From NCBI RefSeq assembly GCF_022008395.1, contig NZ_JAIRBB010000003.1, positions 210,102-274,101 of the forward strand: DNA of 64,000 nucleotides. Direction: 5' to 3'. The stretch is from Aequorivita xiaoshiensis. GTDB lineage: Bacteria; Bacteroidota; Bacteroidia; Flavobacteriales; Flavobacteriaceae. Of this stretch, positions 48,161 to 57,353 are shown in pieces. Made by a program: the position numbers and the translations under genes. Position 1 is the stretch's first letter. Every line of letters begins with the position of its first letter. The notes under the pieces were generated by a model. That model worked only from the letters and a program-made list of their open reading frames with translations. It searched no databases and was not told where the DNA came from.

Positions 48161-48501
48161 ATGAGCGATTTCGGTTCTATATTAAAAAGTGAAAAAGGTT
48201 TTGCGTAGAAAATATTTGCAGGTAAGATTTCTGTCCATGTTACCAACCTTTCCAAGTACGAGCGCAATCTTTCGATTCCGCCCCTTGAAGTTGCCAAGCG
48301 TATGGCGGAAGTGCTGAAGATTTCTCTGGACAGATTGGTTATTGGCAAAATGAAATACTCTAGATGCCATTTTAAGATACGGACTTGCTTACCTTGTTCA
48401 ACAAGGCTCAAAAACTCTCTAAAAAACAAAAGGAAACCGTTAAGGATTTCCTTTCTGCCTTTGTCCTCAAAGCTGACCTTACGCAAAAACTGGCGCAATA
48501 A
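48161..48501 (+). pseudogene. Decayed XRE-family regulator gene
   Basis: Reads MSDFGSILKSEKGFA, then TAG at 48206 where a Gln is expected. It continues as a helix-turn-helix (ISVHVTNLSKYERNLSIPPL, EVAKRMAEVLKISLDRLVIG), then two frame changes near 48,352–48,388, and ends LFNKAQKLSKKQKETVKDFL...QKLAQ at the TAA at 48499. It is a typical XRE regulator with a C-terminal helix pair. It is convergent with the immunity gene ending at 48,567. Confidence 0.8.
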
Positions 48502-48566
48502 AAAAGCCTATCAGCCTTTCCCTTTTTTGTTTTCTTTCCCAATAGTTGAGTTATTTTTATATATAC

Positions 48567-49097
48567 TTAATTACAATTATTCAAGGCAGATTCTACCATT
48601 CTTAAAATCTGTCCCTTCTTTATTCCGTTTTTAATTAAGTAATGTGCATACTGACAAAGCATAAGATCGAAGTCAATATAGTATTTTTTATTCTTTACAT
48701 TAAAACCCCTTAAAACGGGTCTGTGATATGACCAGTCCTTTAAATCAGTATTTAGTTCCCACTTCAACTTATTACAATTTTTTAGCAAAAAACCTGCAAA
48801 ATAAAGACTTAAATCATTACAAATGGAAAAAGATTCGGGTGTTATAGAATTACCAGTCAAATCATCTACAGCTATCAAGCTTGCAAAAACTTTGTCTATT
48901 TCTTCAATAGATCTAAGACTATAATCTAAATTAATACTAAAATGGTTTAAAACCTTTTGTAATTCTACTAATCGACTTTGCCAACTCTCTACGTAAAGCT
49001 TGAAATGACATTCGGCTTCCCTACGACTTAGGGTTTCTAAAGGTGCATTTATCTTAGGGTCAAAAATTTCGTAATTATCAAAAAATCTACTATTCAT
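48567..49097 (-). CDS. Candidate immunity protein of the nuclease-like Rhs tip
   Basis: A 176-residue soluble protein with no signal peptide and no recognised domain. It is helical, with LRSIEEIDKVFASLIAVDDL and KKGQILRMVESALNN segments. Its ATG lies inside the last codons of the Rhs tip (8-base overlap), the usual place for an immunity gene. A cytoplasmic location fits protection from a DNA-targeting toxin. The role is inferred from position. Confidence 0.6.
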   Translation of the reverse strand: MNSRFFDNYEIFDPKINAPLETLSRREAECHFKLYVESWQSRLVELQKVLNHFSINLDYSLRSIEEIDKVFASLIAVDDLTGNSITPESFSICNDLSLYFAGFLLKNCNKLKWELNTDLKDWSYHRPVLRGFNVKNKKYYIDFDLMLCQYAHYLIKNGIKKGQILRMVESALNNCN

Positions 49098-50100
49098 TTA
49101 TCACTATTTTTATACCTGCGTCTTCTAAGGCAACTTTCAATTTAGGAGTTGGTCCAATTTTACCAGTGGTTGAGCTCCTAGAAAATTTCCACCAAACCTC
49201 TGGAACTATACCGGTATCCAAAAGTTCTTTGTCTTTTAGCAACTGTCTCAATGTGCCATCTTTACCCGTGGTCAAACCAGTTCTGCCCACTTTGGACTCA
49301 ATTGCAATACCATCGGGTGTAAGGACATCAAAAAATCTTGCCCCATCATTTGTAGGTCTAAATTGTTCTATTTTACTCCCCGGATATCGCTTTGCTATAT
49401 TATCTCTAGCTGCATCACCAGCAGACTTATTTTTAATAATCTGAGGGATGTCATCAATCGAAGAAATCTCAGGGGACGTGTTCTTTACGGGCAATTTTGG
49501 ACCGATAAATTTGGATCCCACATAGGCCTCTCCTATAAAGGCCAGACTACCTTCAAAAAATTCAGGGCTTGAAACTTTTTCTCCTAAATCCTTCAATTGT
49601 TGTTTGGCTGGCGTGTTTACGGTATAGTCGTACAGTATCCCTGTAGAATCAGTAATACCTTCCCCAGTAGCTACAGCTTCTTGTACAACAGCTTCCCCAT
49701 AACCAAAAATCCCATCGTGATAGATCTTCTTGACCGTCGCGACCCCACTGTTCCAAATAACGTTTACTGAATTATTTATTGTTATGGCTGCATTTGGTAC
49801 GGCAATTAAGTAATCAAAAGCATCTCCGTTATAGTCAAGTTTTTCTACATAGGACACTTCTTCTTCCCCTTCAAGTTCAGTATATGCAATAACCTTGTTA
49901 CCACTAAAACTATATGGGGAATAATCAGGATACTTCTTTGTCAATGGATCAACCGCAAAAAACCTACCCACCCTCGGGTCGTGCATCCTGAATGTATAGT
50001 TCAGGGAATTCCCATCACCCTTTATCTCATCATCCATCTCCTGGCCCTGGAAGCCATAGCGATAGTCAGAGGTGTTCGCATGCCGCCCGGGCTGCAACAT
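49090..50100 (-). CDS. Orphan Rhs tip with PD-(D/E)xK nuclease-like C-terminus
   Basis: A 336-residue Rhs C-terminal module without the repeat core. Residues 1–80 are the shared boundary block ([46 protein letters not shown]). About 130 variable residues follow, then a C-terminal ~110 residues in the restriction-endonuclease style: IEQFRPTNDGARFFDV with Asp258, then IAIESKVG with Glu268 and Lys270, and a WWKFSRSS segment. The candidate immunity gene overlaps its end. The first ATG equals the ATG of FGML in the long Rhs gene, so this is a cassette cut at that point. Expression is uncertain. Confidence 0.7.
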   Translation of the reverse strand: MLQPGRHANTSDYRYGFQGQEMDDEIKGDGNSLNYTFRMHDPRVGRFFAVDPLTKKYPDYSPYSFSGNKVIAYTELEGEEEVSYVEKLDYNGDAFDYLIAVPNAAITINNSVNVIWNSGVATVKKIYHDGIFGYGEAVVQEAVATGEGITDSTGILYDYTVNTPAKQQLKDLGEKVSSPEFFEGSLAFIGEAYVGSKFIGPKLPVKNTSPEISSIDDIPQIIKNKSAGDAARDNIAKRYPGSKIEQFRPTNDGARFFDVLTPDGIAIESKVGRTGLTTGKDGTLRQLLKDKELLDTGIVPEVWWKFSRSSTTGKIGPTPKLKVALEDAGIKIVINE

Positions 50101-50150
50101 GCCGAAGGGAGCGTGTTATTATGTGAAAGAACGTGGGTTAAAGGTAAGGA
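50101..50150. repeat. Cassette leader repeat, copy A
   Basis: GCCGAAGGGAGCGTG followed by TTATTATGTGAAAGAACGTG and GGTTAAAGGTAAGG. It immediately precedes the tip start (minus strand). It recurs at 55,160, 57,354 and 59,013; a weaker version is at 51,918. Confidence 0.75.
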
Positions 50151-50200
50151 CTTATAAATAAAAGTTCCTAAATAAATTGAAGTGATATAATTTTTTTTAA

Positions 50201-50402
50201 ACCGATTCCAAGATTGTAAATACTTTGATGGTCTCTACCGACTTTCTTTTGGACGGGGAGGGCAGCAACGCCTTTAAGGATGATGCTGCTAAAATACTTT
50301 AAGGATATTGACAGTATGCCTGATACTGTAAAACAAGCTCTGCTAAAGGTTATTGATGCTTATGTAAGGGATTATAAGACACAGAAGGCATATGCTTCTT
50401 AA
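50201..50402 (+). pseudogene. 3' remnant of an XRE-family regulator gene
   Basis: Open frame DSKIVNTLMVSTDFLLDGEG then, after one frame change near 50,298, FKDIDSMPDTVKQALLKVID and AYVRDYKTQKAYAS before the TAA at 50400. The VSTDFLL-plus-helix pattern is that of XRE regulators. The helix-turn-helix half is missing; the leader repeat lies in its place. It is convergent with the immunity gene ending at 50,483. Confidence 0.7.
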
Positions 50403-50482
50403 ATAGCAAACACCATTCTTTAAGACAGTTTTTGTGTTAGCTCTACGAATGATAAAACGGGAAATTTAAAAAACTGCATTAG

Positions 50483-50893
50483 CTAATAAGGCATCTTATC
50501 CCATTGACACCCTACACAATTATATAGACTATCCGGCACTTGTTTCTGTAGGTATATTTCATTAAAAGACGGGTTTTTTTTGCTGTATTTAACGATATAC
50601 TTCTTTCCTATGTATCTTTTTAAAGAATCATAATCCTGAACACTCAATTGTTTGTTCTTAGATAAGTGATATTTGCCTTCAATAATTTTATTATCATTTG
50701 CATAAAATTGAAAATTAAACCAAGGCGCTACACGAGCTCCATATTCAACATCTTTTATTTCTGCAATTGTAAAATTAACATTTTCAGCTTTCAAACTATT
50801 TTGTCGAAGATTTGCGCCTATAAAATAGTAGAGCAAAACACTAACAATAACCATTAGAATAATTATCTTATATATATTATTGTTTTTCCGCAT
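50483..50893 (-). CDS. Candidate membrane-anchored immunity protein
   Basis: A 136-residue protein: N-terminal membrane helix (IYKIIILMVIVSVLLYYFIG), then a β-rich domain with the segment YIGKKYIVKYSKKNPSFNEI and a Cys pair (CVGC) near the end. It shares the pattern YIGxxYxVxxSKxxPxxNxIxLxKQ with the immunity candidate at 59,280–59,648, so the two are paralogues. It overlaps the toxin tip by 17 bases. The membrane location suggests protection against a membrane- or periplasm-acting toxin. Confidence 0.65.
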   Translation of the reverse strand: MRKNNNIYKIIILMVIVSVLLYYFIGANLRQNSLKAENVNFTIAEIKDVEYGARVAPWFNFQFYANDNKIIEGKYHLSKNKQLSVQDYDSLKRYIGKKYIVKYSKKNPSFNEIYLQKQVPDSLYNCVGCQWDKMPY

Positions 50894-51917
50894 TCTCGTT
50901 TAAGGCTTTTTGGGAACCATAACTTCCCATTTGATTTGAAAACTCAAGAGTCATTTCCCCTAAAGTCTTGCTAGTGGGATCTGATAAATATTTTGAGAAA
51001 AGATTCGTTTTGCTCCCGAAAAGAGTGCCCGTAAGTGTTTCTCTGCTGACTTGGTCTAATGATTTAGAACCATCTAAAATACTTCTCCCCCCTAAATATT
51101 CAAACTCTGACAGACTGTAATTAGATTCAAAGGAGCTCCCAAATAAAGAACCCGCACCAGGTGTCATCAGAGCATCTCCAAGAAGTGAATAAGTATTTAT
51201 TGTACCATCATTAAAAACAGCTTGGGCTGCACCACTAATCACACTTTTTCCTCCTATTGCCCAAAGACTCTGAGAGCTATATATTACACCTCCTGGATTT
51301 GAAGCTATCATTGGAAAAGCCATAGTCAATGGTGCATCGTTGAGCCAAAAGTCACTAGTGCTTCCTGGAGCTATCGATTGAGCCCCTAAATCAAATTCAG
51401 CCGAAAATGCCTCCGCTTGTAATTGTCTTATTTCTCGAATATTATTTGTCTCTCTTGGTGGTGGTGCCAAACTCCCCTCACTAATTGGGGTATTATTACC
51501 GACCATAACCATACTCCCCATATTAGTGCCGAATTCTATTGTTTGACCAACCTGAAGATAGGAGGGGTTTAAGTTAGGATTGATTTCTGACAATAAACCA
51601 CTTGGTAATGAATACTCATTTTCTAAGCCAATAAATGTGTCCCCACTCTGTATCTTATAGGCAGTATAGCTAATCTTCTCCAATCCTTCCAATTCTAAAT
51701 AGGCAATTGTAGAGTTCTCGCTAAATGCATATGGACTGTTAAATGAATACATTTTAGCCAATGGATCTGTAGCAAAAAACCTGCCCACACGTGGGTCGTG
51801 CATCCTAAAGGTATAGTTCAGGGAATTTCCCTCGCCTTTTATCTCATCATCCATCTCCTGCCCCTGAAAGCCGTAACGGTAATCCCCAGTGTTCGCATGC
51901 CTTCCAGGCAGGAGCAT
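50877..51917 (-). CDS. Orphan Rhs tip with LysM domain
   Basis: A 346-residue Rhs tip. Residues 1–80 are the shared block; residues ~84–129 are a LysM domain (YKIQSGDTFIGLENEYSLPS, then INPNLNPSYLQVGQTIEF), which binds peptidoglycan. A long Gly/Ser-rich toxin part follows with no recognised catalytic motif, and the segment SLLGDALMTPGAGSLFGSSF resembles hydrophobic tips of other Bacteroidota Rhs proteins, including the long gene at 59,648. The first codon equals the FGML Met. The immunity gene overlaps its end. Confidence 0.7.
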   Translation of the reverse strand: MLLPGRHANTGDYRYGFQGQEMDDEIKGEGNSLNYTFRMHDPRVGRFFATDPLAKMYSFNSPYAFSENSTIAYLELEGLEKISYTAYKIQSGDTFIGLENEYSLPSGLLSEINPNLNPSYLQVGQTIEFGTNMGSMVMVGNNTPISEGSLAPPPRETNNIREIRQLQAEAFSAEFDLGAQSIAPGSTSDFWLNDAPLTMAFPMIASNPGGVIYSSQSLWAIGGKSVISGAAQAVFNDGTINTYSLLGDALMTPGAGSLFGSSFESNYSLSEFEYLGGRSILDGSKSLDQVSRETLTGTLFGSKTNLFSKYLSDPTSKTLGEMTLEFSNQMGSYGSQKALNENAEKQ

Positions 51918-51950
51918 GCCGAAGGGATAGCATTTTATGTCAATGATCGA
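51918..51950. repeat. Cassette leader repeat, diverged copy E
   Basis: GCCGAAGGGATAGCATTTTA followed by TGTCAATGATCG. Only the first ~10 bases and the TTTTATGT part agree with the other leaders. The 100 bases to the next immunity gene end hold nothing else. Confidence 0.45.
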
Positions 51951-52017
51951 AATAAAAAAAAATAAATCAAGAATATAATTTGAAAATTTTGAGAGAGTAA
52001 AGTAAGAACTCTATTTA

Positions 52018-52467
52018 TCACCAATTCCTTTCAACTTCATCAAAATTTTGAAAAAACTTAAATGCTTTAATATATGTACTATCCGAGATTAATTCGATAC
52101 CGACAAGTTTCTTTTTTTTATCCTTAATAAAATTTACTTTATATAATCCTTGAAAAGGTTTATTACCAGTTTCTATGAGCAACATATTTCTTGTTTGGTC
52201 TTTCTCAATTATAGACCATTTGGAATTTGTATCTTTTTTTCCTTTCTCGGATTCTGGAAGTGATATTTTATTTTCTTTATTAAATACCATGAAATTTATA
52301 TTTAATTTTTCCTTAAAACTATTGTTATTATAAATCATATCCTCAATTGCCCACTGACCATAAAATTTATTCGTTAAATTTCTTTTATTACTACTACACC
52401 CAACTAATAAGATAAAGATTAATAAAATAAATGTCGATTTCATCAAAATACTATTAAGGTTTTTCAT
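52018..52467 (-). CDS. Candidate immunity lipoprotein (lipocalin-like)
   Basis: A 149-residue lipoprotein: STFILLIFILLVGC with the lipobox Cys23, then YGQWAIEDMIYNNNSF and SKWSIIEKDQTRNMLLI, a short β-barrel pattern like lipocalin-type domains. It overlaps the preceding tip by 14 bases. A periplasmic or outer-membrane location is predicted, so the cognate toxin probably acts outside the cytoplasm. The role is inferred from position. Confidence 0.6.
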   Translation of the reverse strand: MKNLNSILMKSTFILLIFILLVGCSSNKRNLTNKFYGQWAIEDMIYNNNSFKEKLNINFMVFNKENKISLPESEKGKKDTNSKWSIIEKDQTRNMLLIETGNKPFQGLYKVNFIKDKKKKLVGIELISDSTYIKAFKFFQNFDEVERNW

Positions 52468-53539
52468 TTTCTATGTTGGTATTATCTTTTTCCTTGTTTC
52501 CATTTTCAATTTCATTGATAGGAGCCTTATTTTTTAAATTATCCAGTTTCATTTTATCCCGCTGTCCTTCTTCTGTAAGTTCATAGTATATTCTCATTCC
52601 TGCTTGCATTATTTCATCTTCTTCAAAAGTACCATCTCCTCCAAACAATATAACATTAGCAATTTTAGATAAATCAGATATATTTACTAAATGTGGCGCA
52701 ATGTATGTTTGATTTTCTTTACTAAGAGCAGCTTTGATTGCTGGCAAAACCTTATCCATTAGAGTTTCATGATGTAATTTAATTAAATCTAAATCATTCT
52801 GAGCATAGTAATTATTTAGTTTCTGTAAAGTGAAATTTGTAGCTTCAACTATTAATACAGCTACTGCGCCTTTAGCAGAACCACCAGTCTGAAGTCCGCC
52901 ACCAACATTCTTCCTTGTGGTTTGTCTCAAATCTGGCATATTGGTACTTGCTGCTATTGAGCGTAAATCCGACGACTGAGATCCTGGCTGCAAACCAGCA
53001 AAAGTCTTACGGAGTTGATTTGATGCAAGTAAACTATTATAAGAGTCTGTTGATTGTGTACTTATTGAAATACTATTTCCCAGAATAACATCACCTTTCC
53101 ATGTTCTTTCACCTGTAGGAATGCCTTGTTTATCGTATACAGGATCGGACAACATCAATCTTCCAGACCCAGAAAGATTTTGAACTCTTATCTGATTTAT
53201 TCCATACTTAATTTCAACTAGCGCTTCATCAGAATCATAAAATTCAAGACCTTCAAGTTCTGTCCCGTCAATAACCCTATTTTCTGCAAAGGCAAATGGA
53301 CTATTATAAGGATATTGCGCAGATAAAGGATCTAGGCTTAAAAACCTCCCTACCCTAGGATCGTGCATCCTAAAAGTATAGTTTAAAGAGCTTCCCGGAA
53401 CACCTTTAATCTCATCATCCATCTCCTGCCCTTGGAAGCCGTAGCGGTAATCGGGAGTGTTTGCATGCCGCCCCGGCAGAAGCATTCCGAAGGGGTAATA
53501 ATCATTATACGCCTTAATATCCGCATTAAAATAACTCAA
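52454..53539 (-). CDS. Orphan Rhs tip with unrecognised toxin domain
   Basis: The frame opens at a TTG (53539) and keeps 18 more residues of the core (SYFNADIKAYNDYYPFG) before the shared block, which runs ~53485–53245. The variable part (~260 residues) has no motif I know; it contains SLSKENQTYIAPH-like polar helices (AALSKENQTYIAPHLVN), a hydrophobic stretch (GAVAVLIVEATNFTL) and a Glu/Asn/Lys-rich end. Further upstream the core continues but is broken (next entry). The TTG is not a convincing start, so translation is doubtful. Confidence 0.6.
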   Translation of the reverse strand: MSYFNADIKAYNDYYPFGMLLPGRHANTPDYRYGFQGQEMDDEIKGVPGSSLNYTFRMHDPRVGRFLSLDPLSAQYPYNSPFAFAENRVIDGTELEGLEFYDSDEALVEIKYGINQIRVQNLSGSGRLMLSDPVYDKQGIPTGERTWKGDVILGNSISISTQSTDSYNSLLASNQLRKTFAGLQPGSQSSDLRSIAASTNMPDLRQTTRKNVGGGLQTGGSAKGAVAVLIVEATNFTLQKLNNYYAQNDLDLIKLHHETLMDKVLPAIKAALSKENQTYIAPHLVNISDLSKIANVILFGGDGTFEEDEIMQAGMRIYYELTEEGQRDKMKLDNLKNKAPINEIENGNKEKDNTNIENEKP

Positions 53540-53620
53540 AGAACTAAGGCTAAGGTAGGGATTTTTTTATCGCTTACACGCTCAGATATTGCCCAAGTGG
53601 ATGCTCAATTCATAGCGCGG
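53540..53620 (-). pseudogene. Broken remnant of the Rhs core
   Basis: On the minus strand: RYELSIHLGNI, then TGA and a frame change. This corresponds to RYELTNHLGNVLSVVSDKK in the long Rhs gene, followed by the intact SYFNADIKAYNDYYPFGM. It shows that this tip came from a full-length Rhs gene and later lost its 5' part. Confidence 0.7.
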
Positions 53621-53687
53621 TCGCCCACCCGGTATGATAATCTCTTTTTATACTTCTTCACTAGGAGATTATCAAAATAAAAAACCT

Positions 53688-54179
53688 TTAATTTGATTTC
53701 TTATCTCTTTCTATTCCTTGTTCAAAATTCAAATATTCCATTGATTTTACTCTTCTTAACGGATAGTTCTTGGTTCCCATAATAAAACTAAGACATTCTA
53801 TAGATTGAAATATTTTTTTATTATCTGAAAAGAAATCATCATTGTTTTTTCGATAAAGAGGTGCAGTCGTAACTATTTCTATATATCCGTCGTTCTCGCT
53901 GTACCGAATTCTTCCTAATTGGTTAAGTTCGAGTTTTTTTCCTGATAGAACAATATTAATTCTTAAAGGACTATTGTTTTTAACATATTCGTTTAAGAAA
54001 TCATTTTTTGTGGATAAAATAAATTTGATTTTTGAATCATTATCAACAAAAATACTATCCCTTATAAAATATATTTTAGAGATCTCAAATGATTTATTAC
54101 CAATTCCTTCCTTACAATCATTTTTATTTTTGCACTGAACACATATTAAAAGAAAAAGGAGAGCATATGTTTTCATCAT
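53688..54179 (-). CDS. Candidate immunity lipoprotein of the HERTH tip
   Basis: A 163-residue protein: signal [16 protein letters not shown] with the lipobox Cys16, then a β-rich domain ([38 protein letters not shown]). ATGA overlap (4 bases) with the preceding tip. Predicted lipoprotein, so protection in the periplasm is likely; it is not clearly similar to the lipoprotein at 57,415. Confidence 0.6.
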   Translation of the reverse strand: MMKTYALLFLLICVQCKNKNDCKEGIGNKSFEISKIYFIRDSIFVDNDSKIKFILSTKNDFLNEYVKNNSPLRINIVLSGKKLELNQLGRIRYSENDGYIEIVTTAPLYRKNNDDFFSDNKKIFQSIECLSFIMGTKNYPLRRVKSMEYLNFEQGIERDKKSN

Positions 54180-55096
54180 TCTTCTTCTTTATAATTCAAT
54201 GAAGTTGAATCAAACTCTAAATTTGTGTCAAAGAAACTTTCATACCAATCAATTGATTCATTTTGGATTTTACGATAATGATTAGCATATTCCCCAGTTA
54301 CATTTTCTGACATATAATTGATGTATTTTAATAAAGCGGATTTTGAATTCAATTTATAGCCCTCTGATGTATGTTTCCAACTTTTATCAAGCACTTCCAT
54401 TTTATGAATTTCAAAATGTCTAATCGCACTTCCTGTTTCTATTCCTTTCAATTTATCAAGAGGATGGGTTCGTTCATGAAGAAGGGTATTGTATAGTTCA
54501 TAATAGTTTCCGGTTTTATCATAAAAATTTATAAATGTTGATTTGTTTCCATTCTTGTCTTCATAAAGACTAGCTTCTGCAACTGCTGCTCCCTGGGCTT
54601 TATAACCTTCGTAAACATTATTACCATTTACTGATATCTTATTATTAAAAAGAGGCGGTAGTTGCGATCCTAAATTTAAAGTTTGATTCTGGGTATAAAC
54701 CGTTGTGGCAATATTTCCAAAAACTTCATCTGATGCTCTCTGTGTAGAATATGATCCATAAAAATACAATTGACCATCATCAGCTCCAGCATTAACTTGA
54801 TCAATTTCATCTCTAACTTTTGAAATCATTTTTTCTTCCAAATAATATGATTCAATAACTCTCATTTCCGAAGACTTGTTTACTCGACCTATCAAGACAC
54901 CGTCCGCAGTAAAATAAAATTCTCTGCCCTCTAAATCAATACCGTCAATAACTCTATTTTCAGAAAAAGCATAAGGACTGTTCCAAGGATAGCTTGAGTC
55001 TAAAGGGTCTATTGATAAGAACCTCCCCACCCTCGGATCGTGCATCCTAAAGGTATAGTTCAGGCTGTTCCCCTCCCCCTTGATCTCATCGTCCAT
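54176..55096 (-). CDS. Orphan Rhs tip with HExxH metallopeptidase-like domain
   Basis: A 306-residue frame. The homology to the other tips starts further up, at 55,159, but there the second codon is TAA (55,156–55,154) instead of TTA, so only the ATG at MDDEIKG remains. The toxin part has HERTH (His207–His211) in [19 protein letters not shown], a zincin motif. It is paralogous to the tip at 58,020 (both start FYFT...G, end FDTxLEF). The immunity gene overlaps by four bases. Confidence 0.68.
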   Translation of the reverse strand: MDDEIKGEGNSLNYTFRMHDPRVGRFLSIDPLDSSYPWNSPYAFSENRVIDGIDLEGREFYFTADGVLIGRVNKSSEMRVIESYYLEEKMISKVRDEIDQVNAGADDGQLYFYGSYSTQRASDEVFGNIATTVYTQNQTLNLGSQLPPLFNNKISVNGNNVYEGYKAQGAAVAEASLYEDKNGNKSTFINFYDKTGNYYELYNTLLHERTHPLDKLKGIETGSAIRHFEIHKMEVLDKSWKHTSEGYKLNSKSALLKYINYMSENVTGEYANHYRKIQNESIDWYESFFDTNLEFDSTSLNYKEEE

Positions 55097-55153
55097 CTCC
55101 TGTCCCTGGAAGCCGTAGCGGTAGTCCGGAGTGTTCGCATGCCGCCCTGGCTG

Positions 55154-55156
55154 TTA
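55154..55156 (-). other. Nonsense codon at position 2 of the shared tip start
   Basis: Other tips have ATG TTA/TTG CAG (or CTG); here ATG TAA CAG. The frame downstream is fully conserved ([15 protein letters not shown]), so this looks like a recent loss. Confidence 0.8.
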
Positions 55157-55159
55157 CAT

Positions 55160-55199
55160 GCCGAAGGGAGTGTGTTTTTATGTGAAAGAACTTGACTGA
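55160..55199. repeat. Cassette leader repeat, copy B
   Basis: GCCGAAGGGAGTGTG then TTTTTATGTGAAAGAACTTG. The same leader as copies A, C and D. Confidence 0.75.
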
Positions 55200-55255
55200 A
55201 AGATATGATTTTTTTAATTAAGATGAAAAAATAAGCTCGCTTTGCATAACTGCCA

Positions 55256-55366
55256 GGGGATGGATGGACTAAGCAATAACGAGAAGAAGTCAATTATATA
55301 CTTATTGATTCGCTTGTCTCAAAGAAGAAAATGAAGGATAATTCGCAGAATCTTGTGAACTCCTGA
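55256..55366 (+). pseudogene. 3' remnant of an XRE-family regulator gene
   Basis: DGLSNNEKKSIIYLL, one frame change near 55,305, then DSLVSKKKMKDNSQNLVNS and TGA at 55364. This is the C-terminal helix pair typical of XRE regulators. It is convergent with the immunity gene at 55,474; a shared terminator lies between. Confidence 0.65.
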
Positions 55367-55370
55367 ACGC

Positions 55371-55402
55371 AAAAAAAGCTACTTTTTACGGTAGCTTTTT
55401 TT
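55371..55402. terminator. Bidirectional terminator in the cassette array
   Basis: Perfect 12-bp stem AAAAAAAGCTAC/GTAGCTTTTTTT (55371–55382 with 55391–55402), eight-base loop, A- and T-runs on either side, between the XRE remnant (+) and the immunity gene (−). Confidence 0.88.
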
Positions 55403-55473
55403 TAATTTCATCAACGTTTTATCCATTCTTGTCAATCCAATAATATTTAGAAGTTTTGGTTTTTAAGAAAAAA

Positions 55474-56388
55474 CTAATTTTTTAGAGTATATTCCTTTAC
55501 AACCTCTTTGCCATTTGGCATTATAAAATATTCTGAAAGAGGTATATTCTCTATCCACTTATTATTACTGTACTTATCCTCGATAACTTCATATACATTC
55601 TTAAAACTTATTTCGTCTTTGGAACTCAATAAATTTAAGTAGATTAATTCCGTTACTTCATCCTTCCAAGTACTATCAATAAAAAAACTTTGCTTTAATA
55701 TCAAGTCTTTTTCTGCAATATTTCTTAAAGCTTGTTTAGTTTTTTCACCTTTAATTTGGTTGACCTTTAAAAGCACTTTACCGTCTCTGTAAAACTTGGC
55801 ATTTAACTTTAAAATATAAGGGTTTTCTCTTACAAAATCAATGTTTTCAACTTTTGTTTTTTTTTCATCTTCAAATATAAACCCTTGATTATTTATTTTA
55901 TAGTAATCATAAAAAGTTGAATCGTTAGCTTTGAATAAAGAATATTTTGTATCGATAAAAATTGACCCAAAACCATCCGTGGAATTAGAATATACACTCC
56001 TAAAATCTGTTAGATTGTTCTTATTGAAAACGGCAATATAAGCATCGTAATCATTATTCACGTTAGTTCTATGAGAAAAGAAATAGCAACTAATACTATC
56101 GTTAATTTTTTTTGTTCCTATTGCTTGAAAAAGATGATATTTCTCATTATCAATCGTAATAAGTGGTTGGCCACTAGAATCTTTTATATATTTCTTTAAT
56201 ACGCTATACGCTATTACCTTATTTTTTGAGTACTTAACGGCAATATCATCTATGAGTAAAGGTTTTTTTAATGATTTAAAGTAACTATTAAATCCTGCCA
56301 TCTCATCACCATTCATTGAATTTTGACAACTAGCATTACCAAAACTCAATAAAAACAAAAAACAAATTAATTTAATATTACTTATCAT
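55474..56388 (-). CDS. Candidate immunity lipoprotein (304 residues)
   Basis: Signal ICFLFLLSFGNASC with the lipobox Cys22, then a long β-rich domain (KYHLFQAIGTKKINDSISCY, DAYIAVFNKNNLTDFRSVYS). No family recognised. Its ATG overlaps the toxin stop by one base (TAATG type). It is much larger than the other immunity candidates; it could bind a large surface of the toxin. The role is inferred. Confidence 0.58.
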   Translation of the reverse strand: MISNIKLICFLFLLSFGNASCQNSMNGDEMAGFNSYFKSLKKPLLIDDIAVKYSKNKVIAYSVLKKYIKDSSGQPLITIDNEKYHLFQAIGTKKINDSISCYFFSHRTNVNNDYDAYIAVFNKNNLTDFRSVYSNSTDGFGSIFIDTKYSLFKANDSTFYDYYKINNQGFIFEDEKKTKVENIDFVRENPYILKLNAKFYRDGKVLLKVNQIKGEKTKQALRNIAEKDLILKQSFFIDSTWKDEVTELIYLNLLSSKDEISFKNVYEVIEDKYSNNKWIENIPLSEYFIMPNGKEVVKEYTLKN

Positions 56389-57353
56389 TATTCCTTTGGT
56401 TTTTCAACAGTCACATCATTGGTCTCATCTGTCACAGATTTTAAAGTCCTTTCAGATTTAACTATATTGACTTTTTTAACTGGTTGAACATCATAATCAA
56501 TTTTTATGCCACTTGGATTATTCTCCCTATCGACTTTAAAAGTCCCTAAAGTCTGTTCGGGTGCGTTTTGAATATAATCAACTTTATAATTTGAAGGTAG
56601 TTTTTCTACTAAATCATTAATAAAATCAGTATCAATGTTTTCCGCTTCAATAGTTACTATAACCTCAAAAGAATAACTTTCAAGCATCTCTTGATTTTTA
56701 ACTTCAACAGTAGCAGAAAAATCCATACCAAGTATTCCTTTTTTACCTCTAGCTGATATAGTCTCTTCTTTTATATTTGTTTTTAAAACTCCTACTTCTT
56801 TATCTAAATCAGCAGAAATCTCACCCATTTTATTATTTATGCTAGTTTTTAAAGCCCCACTTAATGCTGTTGGATTTATTAGATTTACTCCGTTATGTAA
56901 TAATGGTGATGACAACTGTCCAACCATAACTTGAGATTCTTTCTTGTTAGGATTAAATCTAAAAGCAAACTGTTCCGTTGTTGAGCCTCCAAAATTGAGA
57001 GCTTTCATATTAGAAACAGAAGTTCTTATTACACCAAATTCAATTGTTTTGTCGTATACAACAGATATTTTGTGTTTATATGTTCCTGGTATTTGCTCTT
57101 TAACTACTTTAAACTCCAAACCTTCCAATTCCACGCCATCAATAACTCTATTCTCGCTAAAGGCATAGGAACTATTCCAAGGATATTCGTGTGCCAGTGG
57201 GTCAACAGCAAAGAACCTTCCAACTCTCGGACCGTGCATCCTAAAAGTATAATTTAAGCTATTTCCTTCACCTTTTACCTCATCATCCATCTCCTGCCCC
57301 TGAAACCCATAACGATAGTCAGATGTGTTCGCATGCCGCCCTGGCTGTAACAT
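56388..57353 (-). CDS. Orphan Rhs tip with unrecognised toxin domain (321 residues)
   Basis: Shared block in residues 1–80 (with GPRVGRFF instead of DPRVGRFF), then ~240 residues of β-rich sequence: [56 protein letters not shown]. The segment [20 protein letters not shown] may be a hinge. No catalytic motif is clear. The first ATG equals the FGML Met. The immunity gene follows with a one-base overlap. Confidence 0.6.
   Translation of the reverse strand: MLQPGRHANTSDYRYGFQGQEMDDEVKGEGNSLNYTFRMHGPRVGRFFAVDPLAHEYPWNSSYAFSENRVIDGVELEGLEFKVVKEQIPGTYKHKISVVYDKTIEFGVIRTSVSNMKALNFGGSTTEQFAFRFNPNKKESQVMVGQLSSPLLHNGVNLINPTALSGALKTSINNKMGEISADLDKEVGVLKTNIKEETISARGKKGILGMDFSATVEVKNQEMLESYSFEVIVTIEAENIDTDFINDLVEKLPSNYKVDYIQNAPEQTLGTFKVDRENNPSGIKIDYDVQPVKKVNIVKSERTLKSVTDETNDVTVEKPKE

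Noticed and set aside
48302..48634. 110-codon plus-strand ORF
   Set aside because: It is a fragment of the decayed XRE gene followed by sequence read in the wrong frame, not a gene.
55060..55293. 77-codon minus-strand ORF over a cassette start
   Set aside because: It reads the conserved Rhs block in another frame; the real frame shows the block.
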